From contig CM056573.1 in the NCBI GenBank assembly GCA_029721435.1, positions 72,544,001 through 72,608,000 on the forward strand: 64,000 bases of DNA, written 5' to 3'. Position 1 is the first letter of the stretch, and every line of letters begins with the position of its first letter. Of this stretch, positions 35,197 to 46,854 are shown piece by piece. Both the position numbers and the translations under genes were made by a program. Source of the DNA: Gymnothorax reevesii (Eukaryota; Chordata; Actinopteri; Anguilliformes; Muraenidae). The notes beneath the pieces are model-generated. The model had not been told where the DNA came from and did not search any database. It was given only the letters and a program-made list of their open reading frames with translations.

Positions 35197-36867
35197 GCCG
35201 TCAATCTGTGGGCTGGAGAGCCTAAGGCTGCCTGCTCTGAATGGTGATGCATTAAACTATAGAATTTAACCACATTCTTTTATAGATTCTGAGAATTTTA
35301 GCAACTTTCCATAACTTATACTATTATTGATTCAAATACTGTTGGTTTGAGCAAATTTTGATTCACTTGGCTGCATTTTATAGTAATCTTTTGGTTCATA
35401 AAGAACTATCATCTTTCAAAATAAAACGGCTCTTCAAGCCCACTAGAAACCCAAATTTATTGAACTGTGGCCTCCCAGTTGTATTAGTTCCTGTGTTTGA
35501 TAAATTTTTTTCTAATCATGCTATCATTTGATTCTTTAGATTAGAACAGAAAATGGAAGTGTTGTCACAGGACAACAAACATGTAAATAGCAAACACAAA
35601 ATTAATATTTGGAAGACTAACTGGTCATGTTTGCTACCACTAATAATCTGGGGGACTGCCGTAACCCAAACTTTAATGAATTTTACAATGGAAACGCACC
35701 GATACACAAAACTTGAGTACTTCCTCTGAAAAATCCGAGGTAGCAGATCATGTTCTGACCATTGTGGCTTCTTATACTGGAGTCAGCTCTTTTTTCTGCA
35801 GAATATGACTATATTATATAGTATAGTACTTCTCGTACTCAGGTCTTCGTTTCCTTCCATTTACTTCAATTTTCTTTGTCCCAGTGCTTTGGATCTCATA
35901 AAAATTGTGTGGTCTGATGCAAAAGGTGTAACGCTTGAGGCAGGCTGAGACATCTCAGTGTAAATGCCAGGAGAGAAAAGCTGAACTTCTGAACACTTGT
36001 CTCTTACTCATCTCATGACTGTAACCCCACATTTATTCATAGTATTGCATAAACAAAGGAATTGGGCTGGCTGTTCCAGTACTTTCAGAAGGGATTGTAA
36101 ATAACAGTAGGATGGACAGACCCAACATTTTTATTAAAACAACAGCTAAGACAAAATAAATATGAGAGCTCTCTCTTGATTAAAGGGCAGCGTTATCATA
36201 AAGCATATTACAGTAAATTTTAATTATTTCACATGAAGCTTTTATCGTGACTTACTTCAATCAGCCACATGATTAAAATCACCTGCCTAATATAGTGAAG
36301 GTTCCCATTTTGCGACCAAATCGGCTCCATCAAATGGACATCGCTTGAGTTCTCAAACTCAGGGATTCCCTGCAGAACATTTCCCAGAGTATCTCACTGC
36401 CTCTGCCAACTTTACTTCTTCCCACAGTGTATCCTGATGTCATATCTTTACAGATAAATGGTGCACACGCACCCATGTAAAGAGGATTATGTGAAAGGAA
36501 ACAGGGCTGACTGGACCAGGTGACCTTCCTCAACTACTCCATTGTCCAGTTCTGTAGCTCATGTGCTCTTCTGATTGATCTGCAAGCTAACAAGTGTCAT
36601 ACATACCTGGGTGTGATGCACTGTGCGTTGTGACACATTCCTTATGCAAGTATTATTAAAATTCTCCACAACTTGAGCCATTCGGCCTTGTGCCAGTCAG
36701 GACCAGACGGGACAGTCTTCATAGCCCTCGTCCGTCAGTGAGTATTTGGCACCCAAAAATCCTGCTGCCAGTTCATGTTTTGTCCCTCCTTGGACTGTCA
36801 GCAGGGACTCAAATCTGCTGACAGGGAGCCCCAGAAGTCTTGTCACTTCAGAGATGCTCAAATGCAC

Positions 36868-37013
36868 TTACACAGCAAAATGTTCAGAGTAAAATCAACT
36901 CTTAAAGAGTCTATTTAGTCACACTTTGGCACAACTGGACTCAACTACACTGTAAGAGTAAATTCCACTCCATAAGAGTCAAATTAACTCTGATCATTTT
37001 ACTGTGCTCAGGC
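36868..37013. mobile_element. Short foldback element (~146 bp)
   Basis: ACAGCAAAATGTTCAGAGTA at the left is mirrored by AACTCTGATCATTTTACTGT at the right, with AAGAGTC/GACTCTT-like inner parts. It is inserted in the older repeat at 36.2-36.9 kb. The family is not assigned. Confidence 0.6.
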
Positions 37014-37547
37014 CATAGTGATTTAATCCCTTGTCAGAGCCTTTCAGTTCTCATTTCTCCCACATCCAACTCATTGAATACGAGAGCCATCTATTTGCTC
37101 ACCATCTAAGCTCTGTCTTCAAATTTGGGCAGCAATTGTTATATTCAACCTTGTTTGCTGCTTCAGTGAGTGGTTTTAAAGCTTTGGCTCATTGGTGTAT
37201 GTTCCATATATGCGCAGTTGATGTGCTGTCATCCTTTATTGCTCAGCTTGTTGAGAGAACAGTATGTTTGATTAATTTTACGGTTGTGACAGTAGTCTAA
37301 TTTATTTACATATGACAAGTTTCTTTTAAAACAATAATTGTAGGATTAAAGCTCATTTTCACAGGTGTAAAAAGCGACACTCCATATATGAGGTCATTTC
37401 AGGGTGTAGGCCCAAGTGTGAAGTGATAGAAATGTAACACTGTTTAGCCTTGTCATGGCAGACAAGTCTACTAAATCTGAAAGTTCACTCTATATTGTTG
37501 TGTTATAAAAACATAGAGGAAATTATCAACAGCAAACATCCATGACA

Positions 37548-37690
37548 GGGGCGGATCCTGGAATTTTGGATAGGGGGGGCACAGCCCCCATACGAGCGTC
37601 GAAGGCGCAAAATCTTGAGGCGGGGTCTGGGGACCCTCCCCCAGACAATTTTGAATTTAAAGATGCCAGGGAAATACACATTTTTCTGCC
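37548..37690 (+). repeat. GGGGCGGATCC repeat end
   Basis: CAGGGGCGGATCCTGG, then a run of G and GGCACAGCCCC, then CTGGGGACCCTCCCCCAGAC. This is a common fish repeat, probably one end of an hAT-like element. The opposite end was not found. Confidence 0.5.
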
Positions 37691-39330
37691 ATCTAGAAAC
37701 AAAATTCACGGTCTTATATTTAGCTGTTAATATTTTTCATTAACAATTATCTATATTTAAGGTATAAGATTGGACTTGACTCTGCAAAGACAATCAAAAC
37801 AGAGACCCTGGTCCTATTCCGATAGAAACGGACAAACTGTTAAAATGATCAAAGCATCCATGAGGATACATCATGGACTAAACATTTAAAACACAACACT
37901 AAAGTTGTTTTCTTTCACAGACAATGGTATTTAATTCACTTTGAAGTGAATTTTCTACTTACACATTTGGCATATTCAGTAGGCATGCAGAGCCACAAAA
38001 TAATCTGGAAATTTTTAATTCTCATTGAATGTGTATTGACTAGGCCTCTACATTAGCATTGAAGAGGCCTAGTTGTTACGTGTTAAAGTATAGCATTTAA
38101 ACTGTATTGCAATAAATACTCAGAGGATTAACTTACTTAAAAGTGTCAATATCACAATGCAAATGCTTTAATAAAAGTACAAATCCTGCATTTAAATTAG
38201 GAGTGAACTTATCCAGAAAACTGTGTTTCAGCTTGGCCTGCTTGTTTATATTTTATGTTTTATGTTTTAATATTCAATAACTGATCCTGGCGTGTCATCT
38301 AGTGATATAATATTGTAACTGCGTGCATGAATTTGCAGCTTTAAGTCCGTTGGCATCAACATCTGTACAAAGATAGTCTGCCAAGCACCATTGTTCTCGA
38401 ACGCGTGAAATCCAGATAATCCCTATGATGAATTACATTGATATTTTAATTTGTAACGAGTAAGGAAGTGGCCAGTGTCAACGTAACGAAGTGAAAGTAT
38501 ACTTTTTATCTTTTAAATGTAGTCAAGTAAAAGTAAAAATCAAAACTCAAGTCAAATACAAATCCTCAAACAAAAAACAACATTTACTTCGTTACTATAC
38601 ACCTCACAAAGTTCGTTAGGACGCTACTCATGGCTTCGAAAAGTCTGCCGGCAGAAATAAGTGGGTGCCGCGAATGCTTATCTACTCCAAACATAAGTTA
38701 GATTTGTTGTCATATGACAACACAATTCCTTCAGTTGGCCTAAAATATAATATTAATGTATTGTGAAAGGCATCTGCATGGATACCTCGTAAGCGTAACT
38801 TTATATCACTATTTTGTTGTTACGACAGTATAACAAAAGCTATAGCATCATTTTGGCTACTAACTATGGGCGAACATGGACAAGCAAGATTGCTGCTTGA
38901 TTATTCTTTTTTCCTTCATCTCTTTTGAAAAATGATGCACAATGCTATCCTATTTTTATATATTGCAAATGTGCTTTCATAATAGAACCTAACACGTCAG
39001 AATGTCACAAAATATGGGACGAAATAACAGAAGGAAGCTGATAATATCAGGGGATTGAAATTCTCCTATTTTGTATAGCTTCTTCGGAGGCAGAGTACTA
39101 TATATATAAACATTTAATATCAAAGCTTGTAGGCCTATACTGTCTTCAATGATAGTTCAACCCAATTCCAAATAAAAAACTTAAAACATTATGAAAAATG
39201 GAGATAAAAATAAAATCAAAAAGGATTGATTTGAAAATTTAACTTTTTTAGGCTTTTTTCCCCAGAAGCAAACACCAGTGAAAGCTCCTCGGGCTTTATA
39301 GGGTTAAATTTTGTCTGGGAGAAACACATG

Positions 39331-39974
39331 CAGGAGAGCCAATAGGAAACTTCAATTCCTGTTCTTTCCCCTCCTCCTCATTAACATTTAGGGTAACTAG
39401 TGTGACTAGTGGCACTAGTGAACATTTTGGCTTCCACTAGCTCAACTAGTAAACCTTTGAGCCCCACTAGATAACTAGTAAAGTAAAAAGAGGCTTAAAC
39501 TAGTTAACTAGTGGGCATTTTTCATTTCACTAGTTGAACTAGTAAACATTTAGGACCTCACTAGTTGACTAGTTAAGTCAGAAAGACTGCAACTCGTGCA
39601 GCTAGTGAGCACTTTGGCTTCACTAGTTCTACTAGTAAACATTTTCAGCCACACTAGTTAACTAGTAAGGTCAAAAAGGTGTTCACTAGTTAACTAGTAA
39701 GCAATTTTGTTTTCACTAGTTAACTAGTGAGCAAATTGGTCCTCACTAGTTAACTAGTGCACATAATTGTGATTCACTAGTTCACTAGTTAAGCAATTTT
39801 TTGCTTGACTAGTTAACATGTACGCACTTTAACAGCGCACTAGTTAACTAGTAAGACATTTGGTGTTACTAGTTTGGTCCAGAGGCCCACTAGTGTGGAC
39901 AAAGACTGAACTAGTAAAGGGCATTTCCGTCTGATTTCCAGGATATGGAATAAATGTTAAAAGGGCTTTCCATA
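39331..39974. repeat. Internal extra terminus of the ACTAGT element
   Basis: A right-end-type block copies 55,010-55,731 in the same orientation: GCCAATAGGAA, CTCATTAACATTTAG, an ACTAGT array, then GGATATGGAATAAATGTTAA and the terminus GGGCTTTCCATA. It ends abruptly at 39,974 against the CGCCTGG of the B2' module. Confidence 0.85.
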
Positions 39975-40140
39975 CGCCTGGTTCATTTGCATGCAATCCA
40001 CTAGTGCGACTAGTGCCACTAGTGACATAAAAATAATGTCTAATATTGACAAGTTTACTAGTACAGACTAAAACGGGGTCTTTTGATTCCACTAGTTAAC
40101 TAGTGCTGGCCAAAATGCGCACTAGTAAACTAGTCGGCAA
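39975..40140. repeat. Truncated module 5 and ACTAGT array of right arm unit B2'
   Basis: CGCCTGGTTCATTTGCATGC is the reverse of module 4 but lacks the CCAAT half, cut at the junction with the internal terminus. ACTAGT units at 9-bp and wider spacing follow. Confidence 0.75.
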
Positions 40141-41189
40141 AAAGAAATGTAAATTGGGAGGCGGGAATGGTGACGCTGCTTACTTTAAAATAATTGGTTG
40201 ACATTTCGGTTTAAAAGGGGGCAATTTGCCCTTCGTTTCAGGAGATATTTAACGTATATTTCAATCCCGTTTGGCCGCAGTCAGCACGGATTTTTAACTT
40301 CTGAAATGAGTACGGGCGTATAATGTTAAAATGCAGGGAGATCGCATTTTACCAATTTTTATTTTAAAATGGAAAACACCACAAAAATATCTCAAGAAGC
40401 AAATTGATTGCCGGATGAAATTATACTCAGACTTCCTCAAACACTTCGTTTACGGATGTACAAATCAATGTAAAGGTCTGGATTTTAAATACCAGCCACG
40501 AATCGTAGCTTGTAAAATCAGCCACGAGGCGTAGCTGTATTGAAATCAGAGGTTCTGTCTGTTCACGTTAACTCTACAACATCGAAACCGTTTCAGATTC
40601 AACATAAAGATCATAACGTCACTTGCTGGAATAAGAAATAAACTTTGAGTTCGAAGATGGGTATGATTGGTGTGATATAGCCTATTATAATTATCGTAAT
40701 TACGCATGTTTCAGTCAAGCTCTTTTCACGCAATCGCCCCGCTGTCTTTGTGGCAGGTTCAACTTAATCGATCGAAGTTATTAATTATGGGAAGCTATTC
40801 GTTTTGACAGCAATGTAAGAGCACACGAACACACACCACGATAAAAAAAGAGAACCAGATGCTTCTATTCGTAGCACACACAAAAAAAAAAATGAAACCG
40901 TACGAAGTAATAGATTTACTTAATAATGTTATGACAACTGATTTCACGCAATAGCTCGTAACCTTTATTTGACTTCTAACATTTTTGGCCAGTTTAATTA
41001 ATTGCATTACATGAAATGTTGGCTACTTCACTCAGTTTTGTGGACCCAGTTGACATAACATTATTAAGTAGGCTAAATCTAACATTTCCAAGGGTTTCAT
41101 TTTTTTGAGTGCAGTTTGCCGTTGGCCAAAATGGACTACTTTCCGGGGCTTCTGCTCGTCATACGTACGAACCATATGGACTGTATTAA
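40141..41189. other. Right arm unit B2' body
   Basis: Reverse complement of 33,909-34,970 with scattered differences. Non-coding. Confidence 0.75.
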
Positions 41190-41265
41190 TCCTCCTCAGG
41201 CTCATGTTGCGAATTTGCATCAATAAATTAATTGATGACTGATGATAAAAAATAAAGACCACATG
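41190..41265. mobile_element. TTAA MITE of right arm, first part
   Basis: TCCTCCTCAGG after TTAA (41,186-41,189) continues to ACATG at 41,265, where the EnSpm begins. The remainder lies at 51,439-51,589, ending CTGGAGAGGG and TTAA. The uninterrupted homologue is 33,686-33,908. Confidence 0.8.
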
Positions 41266-41274
41266 CCCACTGAG

Positions 41275-41905
41275 CAATAGACGTCTAATAGTCGTCTAGT
41301 TTTTTTTTAGACGTAATTTAGACCGTCTATATGCCGTCTATATTTAGACCGAAATTAGACTTTGCCATTTTTTCGAAAATCCAATTACTATTTCTCAAAA
41401 TGACAACAGTAAGCAGCACAACGCATCTCCTTATATTGGAGACAAATGATTCTGATATCCGTTCATCAATCTAAAGTATAGTTTAGATTTAGCCAGGATT
41501 TAAACGTCGAAATCTACGCCGCATATCAACGTCTATATTTAGACCTAATTTAGACGATAGAAATCAAATGTCCTTTTCAATAAATATATATCTAAGAATT
41601 AACTGCACGTAGTGGAACTGAACTCCAAATATAGTTCTGAAATTATTTTAACAGTCACTCTTCACTATAAGGTGCATGTCTACATTTAGACGTGTAATAT
41701 ACGTCTAAATCTATACCGCATATCAACGTCTATATTTAGACCTAATTTAGACCTAATTTTTCAATAAGTATATGTTTCGGAATTAACTGCATTTAGTAGA
41801 ATTGAACTCCAAATATAGATGTAAAATTAATTTAACAGTCATTCTTCACTATAAGGTATAGATCTAGACGTCTAATATACCTATTTTCAACGTCTTTGTT
41901 TAGAC
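41275..41905. repeat. Left subterminal TAGACGTCTA-type repeats
   Basis: Frequent words AGACGTCTAATAG, TAGACCGTCTATAT, ACGTCTATATTTAGACC and inversions of them. The 10-bp palindrome TAGACGTCTA is the common core. These are the probable transposase or accessory-protein binding sites, as in En/Spm. Confidence 0.8.
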
Positions 41906-41989
41906 CATGTTTTAAAAAATACAAATGCAAATTCATCTTAGAAAAACGAACCTTAATATAGTAAAATAAGATGTGATAGGCAGATCTGT

Positions 41990-42145
41990 CTATATGCAGT
42001 GCCTTGGAAGAGCTGTGGTCGGCAGCTCACTGCTTCCGTGTACTGTGCATGTGCAGACACTTCGCTAGCGAGCGAAGCATATGAGCGAAGCGCCTCATCA
42101 CCATCACTGCGCATGTGCGTAAACTTCGAGCGAAGCGATTCTGAT
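41990..42145. promoter_or_regulatory. Candidate promoter region of the EnSpm-like element
   Basis: GAGCGAAGC occurs four times with CpG-containing neighbours, and GCGCATGTGC (NRF1-like) lies at 42,111. It is the most CpG-rich short stretch 5' of the transposase gene. It borders a LINE fragment, so it could instead belong to that repeat. Confidence 0.25.
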
Positions 42146-42149
42146 TACC

Positions 42150-42530
42150 ACAGCGTCGAGATTTGCTGGCTGCTCTATCAGTGGAGCATGTTATTCTGTG
42201 GTGCCCAAAATATTCACACGACCGTGAAGCATTAATGAAAACAGCTAGGACTACGCAGGGGGAGCTGACTCTTAAGACTGTATTAACAGGTGATATAGGA
42301 GGCCTTTTCAAGTTTTTAAATGATACTGAATTAATTAGAAGGATTTAGTCAAGATGAGTTGGTGTTTGTATCCATTTATAAAAATTTTTTTTTTTTTTAA
42401 TATGTCGGTGCACTGGGGTAGATATATAACTCTGGTTCACACTCCAACACAGTAGGTGGCGGTAATACACCTTAATGTTGGTTGTCATCCGCCAAAAAAC
42501 GCCAAAAAGAAGAAGAAGAAGAAGAAGCTG
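42150..42530 (+). pseudogene. 3' end of a non-LTR retrotransposon, (AAG)n tail
   Basis: A frame at 42,163-42,348 reads VEHVILWCPKYSHDREAL...LFKFLNDTELIRRI and stop, the typical C-terminal tail of fish I-clade/Nimb-like LINE ORF2. A 3' UTR with AGGTGGCGGTAATACACC and a tail of (AAG)n at 42,508-42,528 follow. It is a 5'-truncated insertion. Confidence 0.7.
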
Positions 42531-42669
42531 GCTGCTCTGCAAGAGGAAAATTACTCATTTTTCCGCGTAAACAGAGGTGAGTGTTTAAGGACAGGTTACT
42601 ATAAATGTTTAATTTGGAAATCTTAGAAAATCTTGGTCCTTTCATCGTCATGCATCAGTTTAGCAGCGT

Positions 42670-42980
42670 GTTAGGGCCCGACCCGACGCGCTGCAAGCAG
42701 CGGGCGAAGGCCCTTTTGTTCCGAGTTTTTTATTTTAACTTAATGGGAAGAAATGTACTGGCAAAATGTTTGTTTAAACTTGTCGCTTCTTCACGCACGA
42801 TTGAAGATAACAAAATGCTATACTGGAAAGAAAAAATGGCCTAAATTCGACGAAGTTTTGATGCAGTTGCACAAGAATTAGTTTCCTGGTCGTTTTCAGG
42901 CCCTTTCCAGCCAGTTAGCCAGCATAGCATTTGTAATGCCGAGCCGACGCGTTGCAAGCAGCGGGCGAAGACTCTTTTGT
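42670..42980. repeat. Two copies of GCTGCAAGCAGCGGGCGAAG repeat
   Basis: CGACGCGCTGCAAGCAGCGG at about 42,686 and CGACGCGTTGCAAGCAGCGG at about 42,945, each followed by GCGAAG and CTTTTGTT. They are part of the same broad family as the 15.6-kb repeat ends. Confidence 0.5.
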
Positions 42981-43349
42981 TTAGCATTGTTGTTGGGCAG
43001 TTTACAAACCGACTGGGTTTAGTTTTACTAAGCACATTAAGACATAACTAGATTTCTTTTGTGAAAATGTGACTTATACATGACTATTACGGCTGTATTC
43101 GTTTTGATGGAGACATGGTTATGTGCTTCTATTAAACATTTTTTCCAAAACTTTTAGTATTAGATTTCAGTAAGGAAGTGTATTTGGATGCCATTACGTA
43201 ATTATTTATATACAATTAACATTCATCGGCTTGTGTCAACCATCAATGGATGTAATTTCAGTATAATGAATTTTACATTTTTAATTGAAGAAAATTATTT
43301 TAATATTGAGTTGGGGTCCGGTTGCATCAATGCATTGTCTCATGCTCTA

Positions 43350-43437
43350 AGTCTAATGCAAAGCTTGCACAAACAAGAATTTCACTAAGGTTACCTGCAA
43401 CTTCTTGAGACAATAAAGTTTGATTCTGATTCTCTCT
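43350..43437 (+). repeat. LINE-type 3' tail (GATTCT)n
   Basis: CAAGAATTTCACTAAGG, then CAATAAAGTTTGATTCTGAT and short GATTCT repeats, as in 3' ends of fish L2/CR1-type elements. It lies just upstream of the transposase start. Confidence 0.5.
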
Positions 43438-43509
43438 TCTTCATCATTTTATCTTCTGCTGCCACCTCTCTTTTTTCCTATTTTGTCTTTCTTTCCAGAC
43501 TTTTTTAAA

Positions 43510-45510
43510 ATGGCCTCTAATTACTTGAAAAACTGGAGGAGGAAACGTGCTAGGACAGGTGATTTTTTAGATGAGTTTTCCAGTGATGAAGAGGTGTCGC
43601 GGGAGAGTGGGGCAAGTCAATCTGGCCAGACGCCAGTTGAGACATCTGGAAGCACATCCTTTGATGGACAGCAGTTGGAGGATACGCAGCAGGGTAGGGC
43701 AAGTCAATTAGTCCACCCGCCAGATGAGACCCCAGGAAGTACATCCTTTGGCACAAGCATGGAAGAAGACCCTGGGACACAGGTGGATTATGGTTTTAGG
43801 GAATACCCAGACACAAGTGATGAAGAAACGGAGCTTGTTGACTTGGAATCCCAGACCAAGGAGGAACATTCAAGCCTAAGGGAGGATATTGCAGCTTGGG
43901 TCGTAGACACAAAGCCAACACAAAGCTGTGTCAACAAGATGCTAGCAATCCTCCGCAAACATGGACAGGATTTGCCCAAAGATTACCGCACACTAATGCA
44001 GACTCCGTCTTCTGTGGAGATTCAGAAGAAGTGTGGTGGGGACTACATTTATTATGGTTTTAAGCCCGGCATCTGCAGTTATCTAGAGCAATGCTCTACC
44101 TTGACAGGACCAGTCAAATTGGACATAAATATTGATGGTCTTCCCCTTTTCAAGTCAAGCAAGACACAGTTGTGGCCTATTTTGGCCAAATTTCACAATT
44201 CAGAACCTTTCCTCATTTCTTTATTTTGTGGGAATGGAAAACCTGAGCCAGTAGAGGATTATCTACAAGATTTTGTCAGGGAGTTGGATGACCTGCAAGA
44301 AAATGGCATTATTCATGAAGGGACCCAGTTTGAGGTCAAGATTAATGCCTTTATCTGTGACTCTCCTGCAAGGGCCTTTGTTAAGTGTATCAAAGGTCAC
44401 AATGCGTATCAGGGATGTGAACGCTGTGAGGCTGAGGCCAGCTATGTGGGCGGCAGGATGGTCTACACTAATCATGCACCTTTTGAAAGAAGGACTGATG
44501 AAAGATTTAAACTGGTCCGCTACACTGTCCACCAGAAAAAAGCTACGCCCCTCATTGCGACTGGGATCGGGTGTGTCAGCCAGTTTGTCTTAGACTACAT
44601 GCATGTGGTTTGCCTAGGTGCAGTGAAGAGGCTTCTGACCTTTCTGATTAAAGGTCCTGCTGAGTGCAAACTGCCCAAAAAGACAATCGAAGAACTATCA
44701 AGCCGATTAGTGGCACTCAGAGGAAAGATTCCATCAGAATTTGCCAGGCAGCCACGGTCAGTTTTGGATCTAGATCGGTGGAAAGCCACAGAATTCCGGC
44801 AGTTTCTTCTCTACACGGGTCCAGTTGTTCTTAAAGACATTCTGTCAGATGACCAGTACCACCACTTCTTGTGTTTGACAGTAGGTATGTCTATCTTGCT
44901 TGAGTCTGATCCTGAGCAGAGAGAAGCATATCTGCAATACTCAAGGAAAGTCTTGCACTTCTTTGTAGAGAACTCTGCTGAGTTGTATGGCAATACCTTT
45001 TGTGTGCACAACATCCACAGCCTGCTGCACCTACATGAAGACGTGGAGGGTTTCAAATGTTCCTTGAATGACATCTCTGCATATCCCTTTGAGAACCATT
45101 TGCAGTCTATCAAGAGAATGGTTAGAAATGCCCAAAATCCGATTGCACAGGTCACTAAAAGGATTGTGGAAAAGAAGCAGTCAAATCCATCACAAACATC
45201 GTCCCACAAGAGGTTTTATGTCTCAGCTAATATCCGAGACAGTTGCTTCATCCTAGAAGACCAGATTGCGTTTGTGAGGGAGAAGAGAGCTGATGGCAAG
45301 TTGGTGGCTGATGTTGTCACAATGGATGACGTACTCAATCTGTTTGTGAAGCCATGCAACTCCAAGCTCATCAACATTGTCTATGTTGACAGACAAATGG
45401 ATAAAGCACATCGCCGGCTTGTGGATAAGGGAGAATTGTTGAGGAAGGCTGTTTGCATTCCACATTCAGAGGGATTTGCCATCTTTCCTTTGCTCCACAG
45501 CATGGACTAA
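43510..45510 (+). CDS. TNP2-like (EnSpm/CACTA) DDE transposase, 666 aa
   Basis: Catalytic transposase expected to cut the ends of the surrounding EnSpm-like element. The start at 43,510 follows a good acceptor (CTTTCTTTCCAG) and reads MASNYLKNWRRKRARTG; an earlier in-frame ATG at 43,420 lies in LINE-tail sequence before that acceptor and is less likely. Residues about 35-85 carry an acidic Ser/Thr-rich stretch with a 28-aa duplication (ASQ...GSTSF twice). The core has LDINIDGLPLFKSSK (D205 and D209), CDSPAR (D284) followed by GH and C-x2-C, DYMHVVCLG (D362), and PFENHLQS (E528), consistent with the D-D-E layout of CMC transposases. It is one long intact exon and precedes the DUF4806-type gene on the same strand. 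AATAAA occurs at 46,522, beyond a MITE inserted in the 3' UTR. Confidence 0.85.
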   Translation: MASNYLKNWRRKRARTGDFLDEFSSDEEVSRESGASQSGQTPVETSGSTSFDGQQLEDTQQGRASQLVHPPDETPGSTSFGTSMEEDPGTQVDYGFREYPDTSDEETELVDLESQTKEEHSSLREDIAAWVVDTKPTQSCVNKMLAILRKHGQDLPKDYRTLMQTPSSVEIQKKCGGDYIYYGFKPGICSYLEQCSTLTGPVKLDINIDGLPLFKSSKTQLWPILAKFHNSEPFLISLFCGNGKPEPVEDYLQDFVRELDDLQENGIIHEGTQFEVKINAFICDSPARAFVKCIKGHNAYQGCERCEAEASYVGGRMVYTNHAPFERRTDERFKLVRYTVHQKKATPLIATGIGCVSQFVLDYMHVVCLGAVKRLLTFLIKGPAECKLPKKTIEELSSRLVALRGKIPSEFARQPRSVLDLDRWKATEFRQFLLYTGPVVLKDILSDDQYHHFLCLTVGMSILLESDPEQREAYLQYSRKVLHFFVENSAELYGNTFCVHNIHSLLHLHEDVEGFKCSLNDISAYPFENHLQSIKRMVRNAQNPIAQVTKRIVEKKQSNPSQTSSHKRFYVSANIRDSCFILEDQIAFVREKRADGKLVADVVTMDDVLNLFVKPCNSKLINIVYVDRQMDKAHRRLVDKGELLRKAVCIPHSEGFAIFPLLHSMD

Positions 45511-45539
45511 TTGGAATACCAGCAGCAAACTGTTTACAG

Positions 45540-46184
45540 GAGTGGTTCTCAAGTTCAGTCCTGGCGCCCCCCTGTGTATGCTGGTTTTTGTTCCAGCCAC
45601 AACTGCAATTCTAGGATTTTAACAAGCTGCTGATTTGTTTTAATTAGGCGCATTTATGCAAATATCCACATTGGCATATATTGGCAGAGAGAAACAATTT
45701 AACCAAACCTTTAATCAACATAAATAATCAAAAGGTTCCTCATTGGTGAAACTCTTGACACATGGTGGCAAAACCCGACAATTTACTTGGCAAACAATGG
45801 AGTCACACCTGTTGTGTTTTCTGTTGATTTTATTTGGTTCAGGCAGGTTATTTGGGAAAAACTTAAAACACTTGTGTTCAGAAACCTAATTTGGAGCTTA
45901 TTGATTTTCTCAGAGTCTAATTTGATCTGTTTAAAATTTTTCTCACCTAAAAATCCTACCAATATTGAAAATTAAGCACAATATGTTCAAGGGTTTTTAT
46001 TCTTCATAGCAGAATGCATATGTCCATCCAAATGTGACTTAAGATGGTAAATAACTACTCTAAACAAGGAATGCTGCTAATTAAGACAAAGTAGCAGATT
46101 TTTAAAATCCCAGAATTGCAGTCGTGGCTAGAACAAAAGCGAGCATACAAAGGGGGGTGCCAGGACCGAACTTAAGAACCACTG
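45540..46184. mobile_element. hAT-type MITE in the transposase 3' UTR
   Basis: The arms start AGTGGTTCTCAAGTTC and end GAACTTAAGAACCACT with about 85 bp of inverted homology. The 8-bp flanks are GTTTACAG and GTTTAGAG (one mismatch). It is inserted 30 bp after the transposase stop. Non-coding. Confidence 0.8.
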
Positions 46185-46854
46185 GTTTAGAGACTAACAG
46201 CTGGTAACTCGCCCACTCACCGATTCCTGTTATAATTACAGAGGAATAAAAGTTAAAGAAATTAGTCTTCAACATTGAAGACGGGCCGTAGTGGCTGAAC
46301 TAACCAGTCAACAACCCCCAGAAGTGCAGTGGACCATCATTGGCATATTACAGAGATTGAGTGGCTACATCAGAGAGCACAGAGCCCAGCGGACACACCC
46401 CATATCCCACCAGCAATGCCAAGACTAAGCTGGCATCCAAACCAGCTATCTATGTCCATTACATTTTTCATGGCAAAACTGAGGTATAACATTGTATTTG
46501 CCATCAGTACTGCATCAAAATAATAAAATTTCCTCTGAGATGTGAATGTAATGAATGTAACCCTAACACTAACACTTCTGAAGAGTTACAAACTTAAAAG
46601 AACTTGTGGTTCTTGGCTGGGCCTTTCGAGTAGTGTGCACCATTTCTAAAGATTTGGATTCTAACACTTATTTTAACAGTTTGCCTGATTATGTTGCAGT
46701 TGAAGTGAGCACACTATTTTTGTAATAAAACATTTACGCCTTTGCATCTTGAAAAATGCTAATTGATTGTTAACAAAAAATGTTAGGCTATTCTTTTCAT
46801 TTAGAATGTCATTTATAATTTTTATATATCTTTTTTCCCCCCTATTTACAGGTC

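Larger units (their letters stand above)
35197..39330. other. Central, mostly non-repeated segment of the giant element
   Basis: No gene is recognised. About 36,255-36,870 resembles a fish interspersed family (CAGCCACATGATTAAAATCA, CACCTGCCTAATATAGTG, later GCCATTCGGCCTTGTG). A short foldback lies at 36,868-37,013, a GGGGCGGATCC repeat end at 37,548, and an AACTAGGCCTCT inverted pair near 38,038-38,075. The rest is AT-rich. Confidence 0.5.

Noticed and set aside
36330..36870. Candidate host exon suggested by a partly open minus-strand frame
   Set aside because: The word order matches a degraded teleost interspersed repeat, and the frame is interrupted.
43420..43509. Upstream ATG giving a 696-aa transposase
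   Set aside because: The added 30 residues are hydrophobic and derive from a LINE-type tail and a polypyrimidine tract; an acceptor precedes the better ATG at 43,510.
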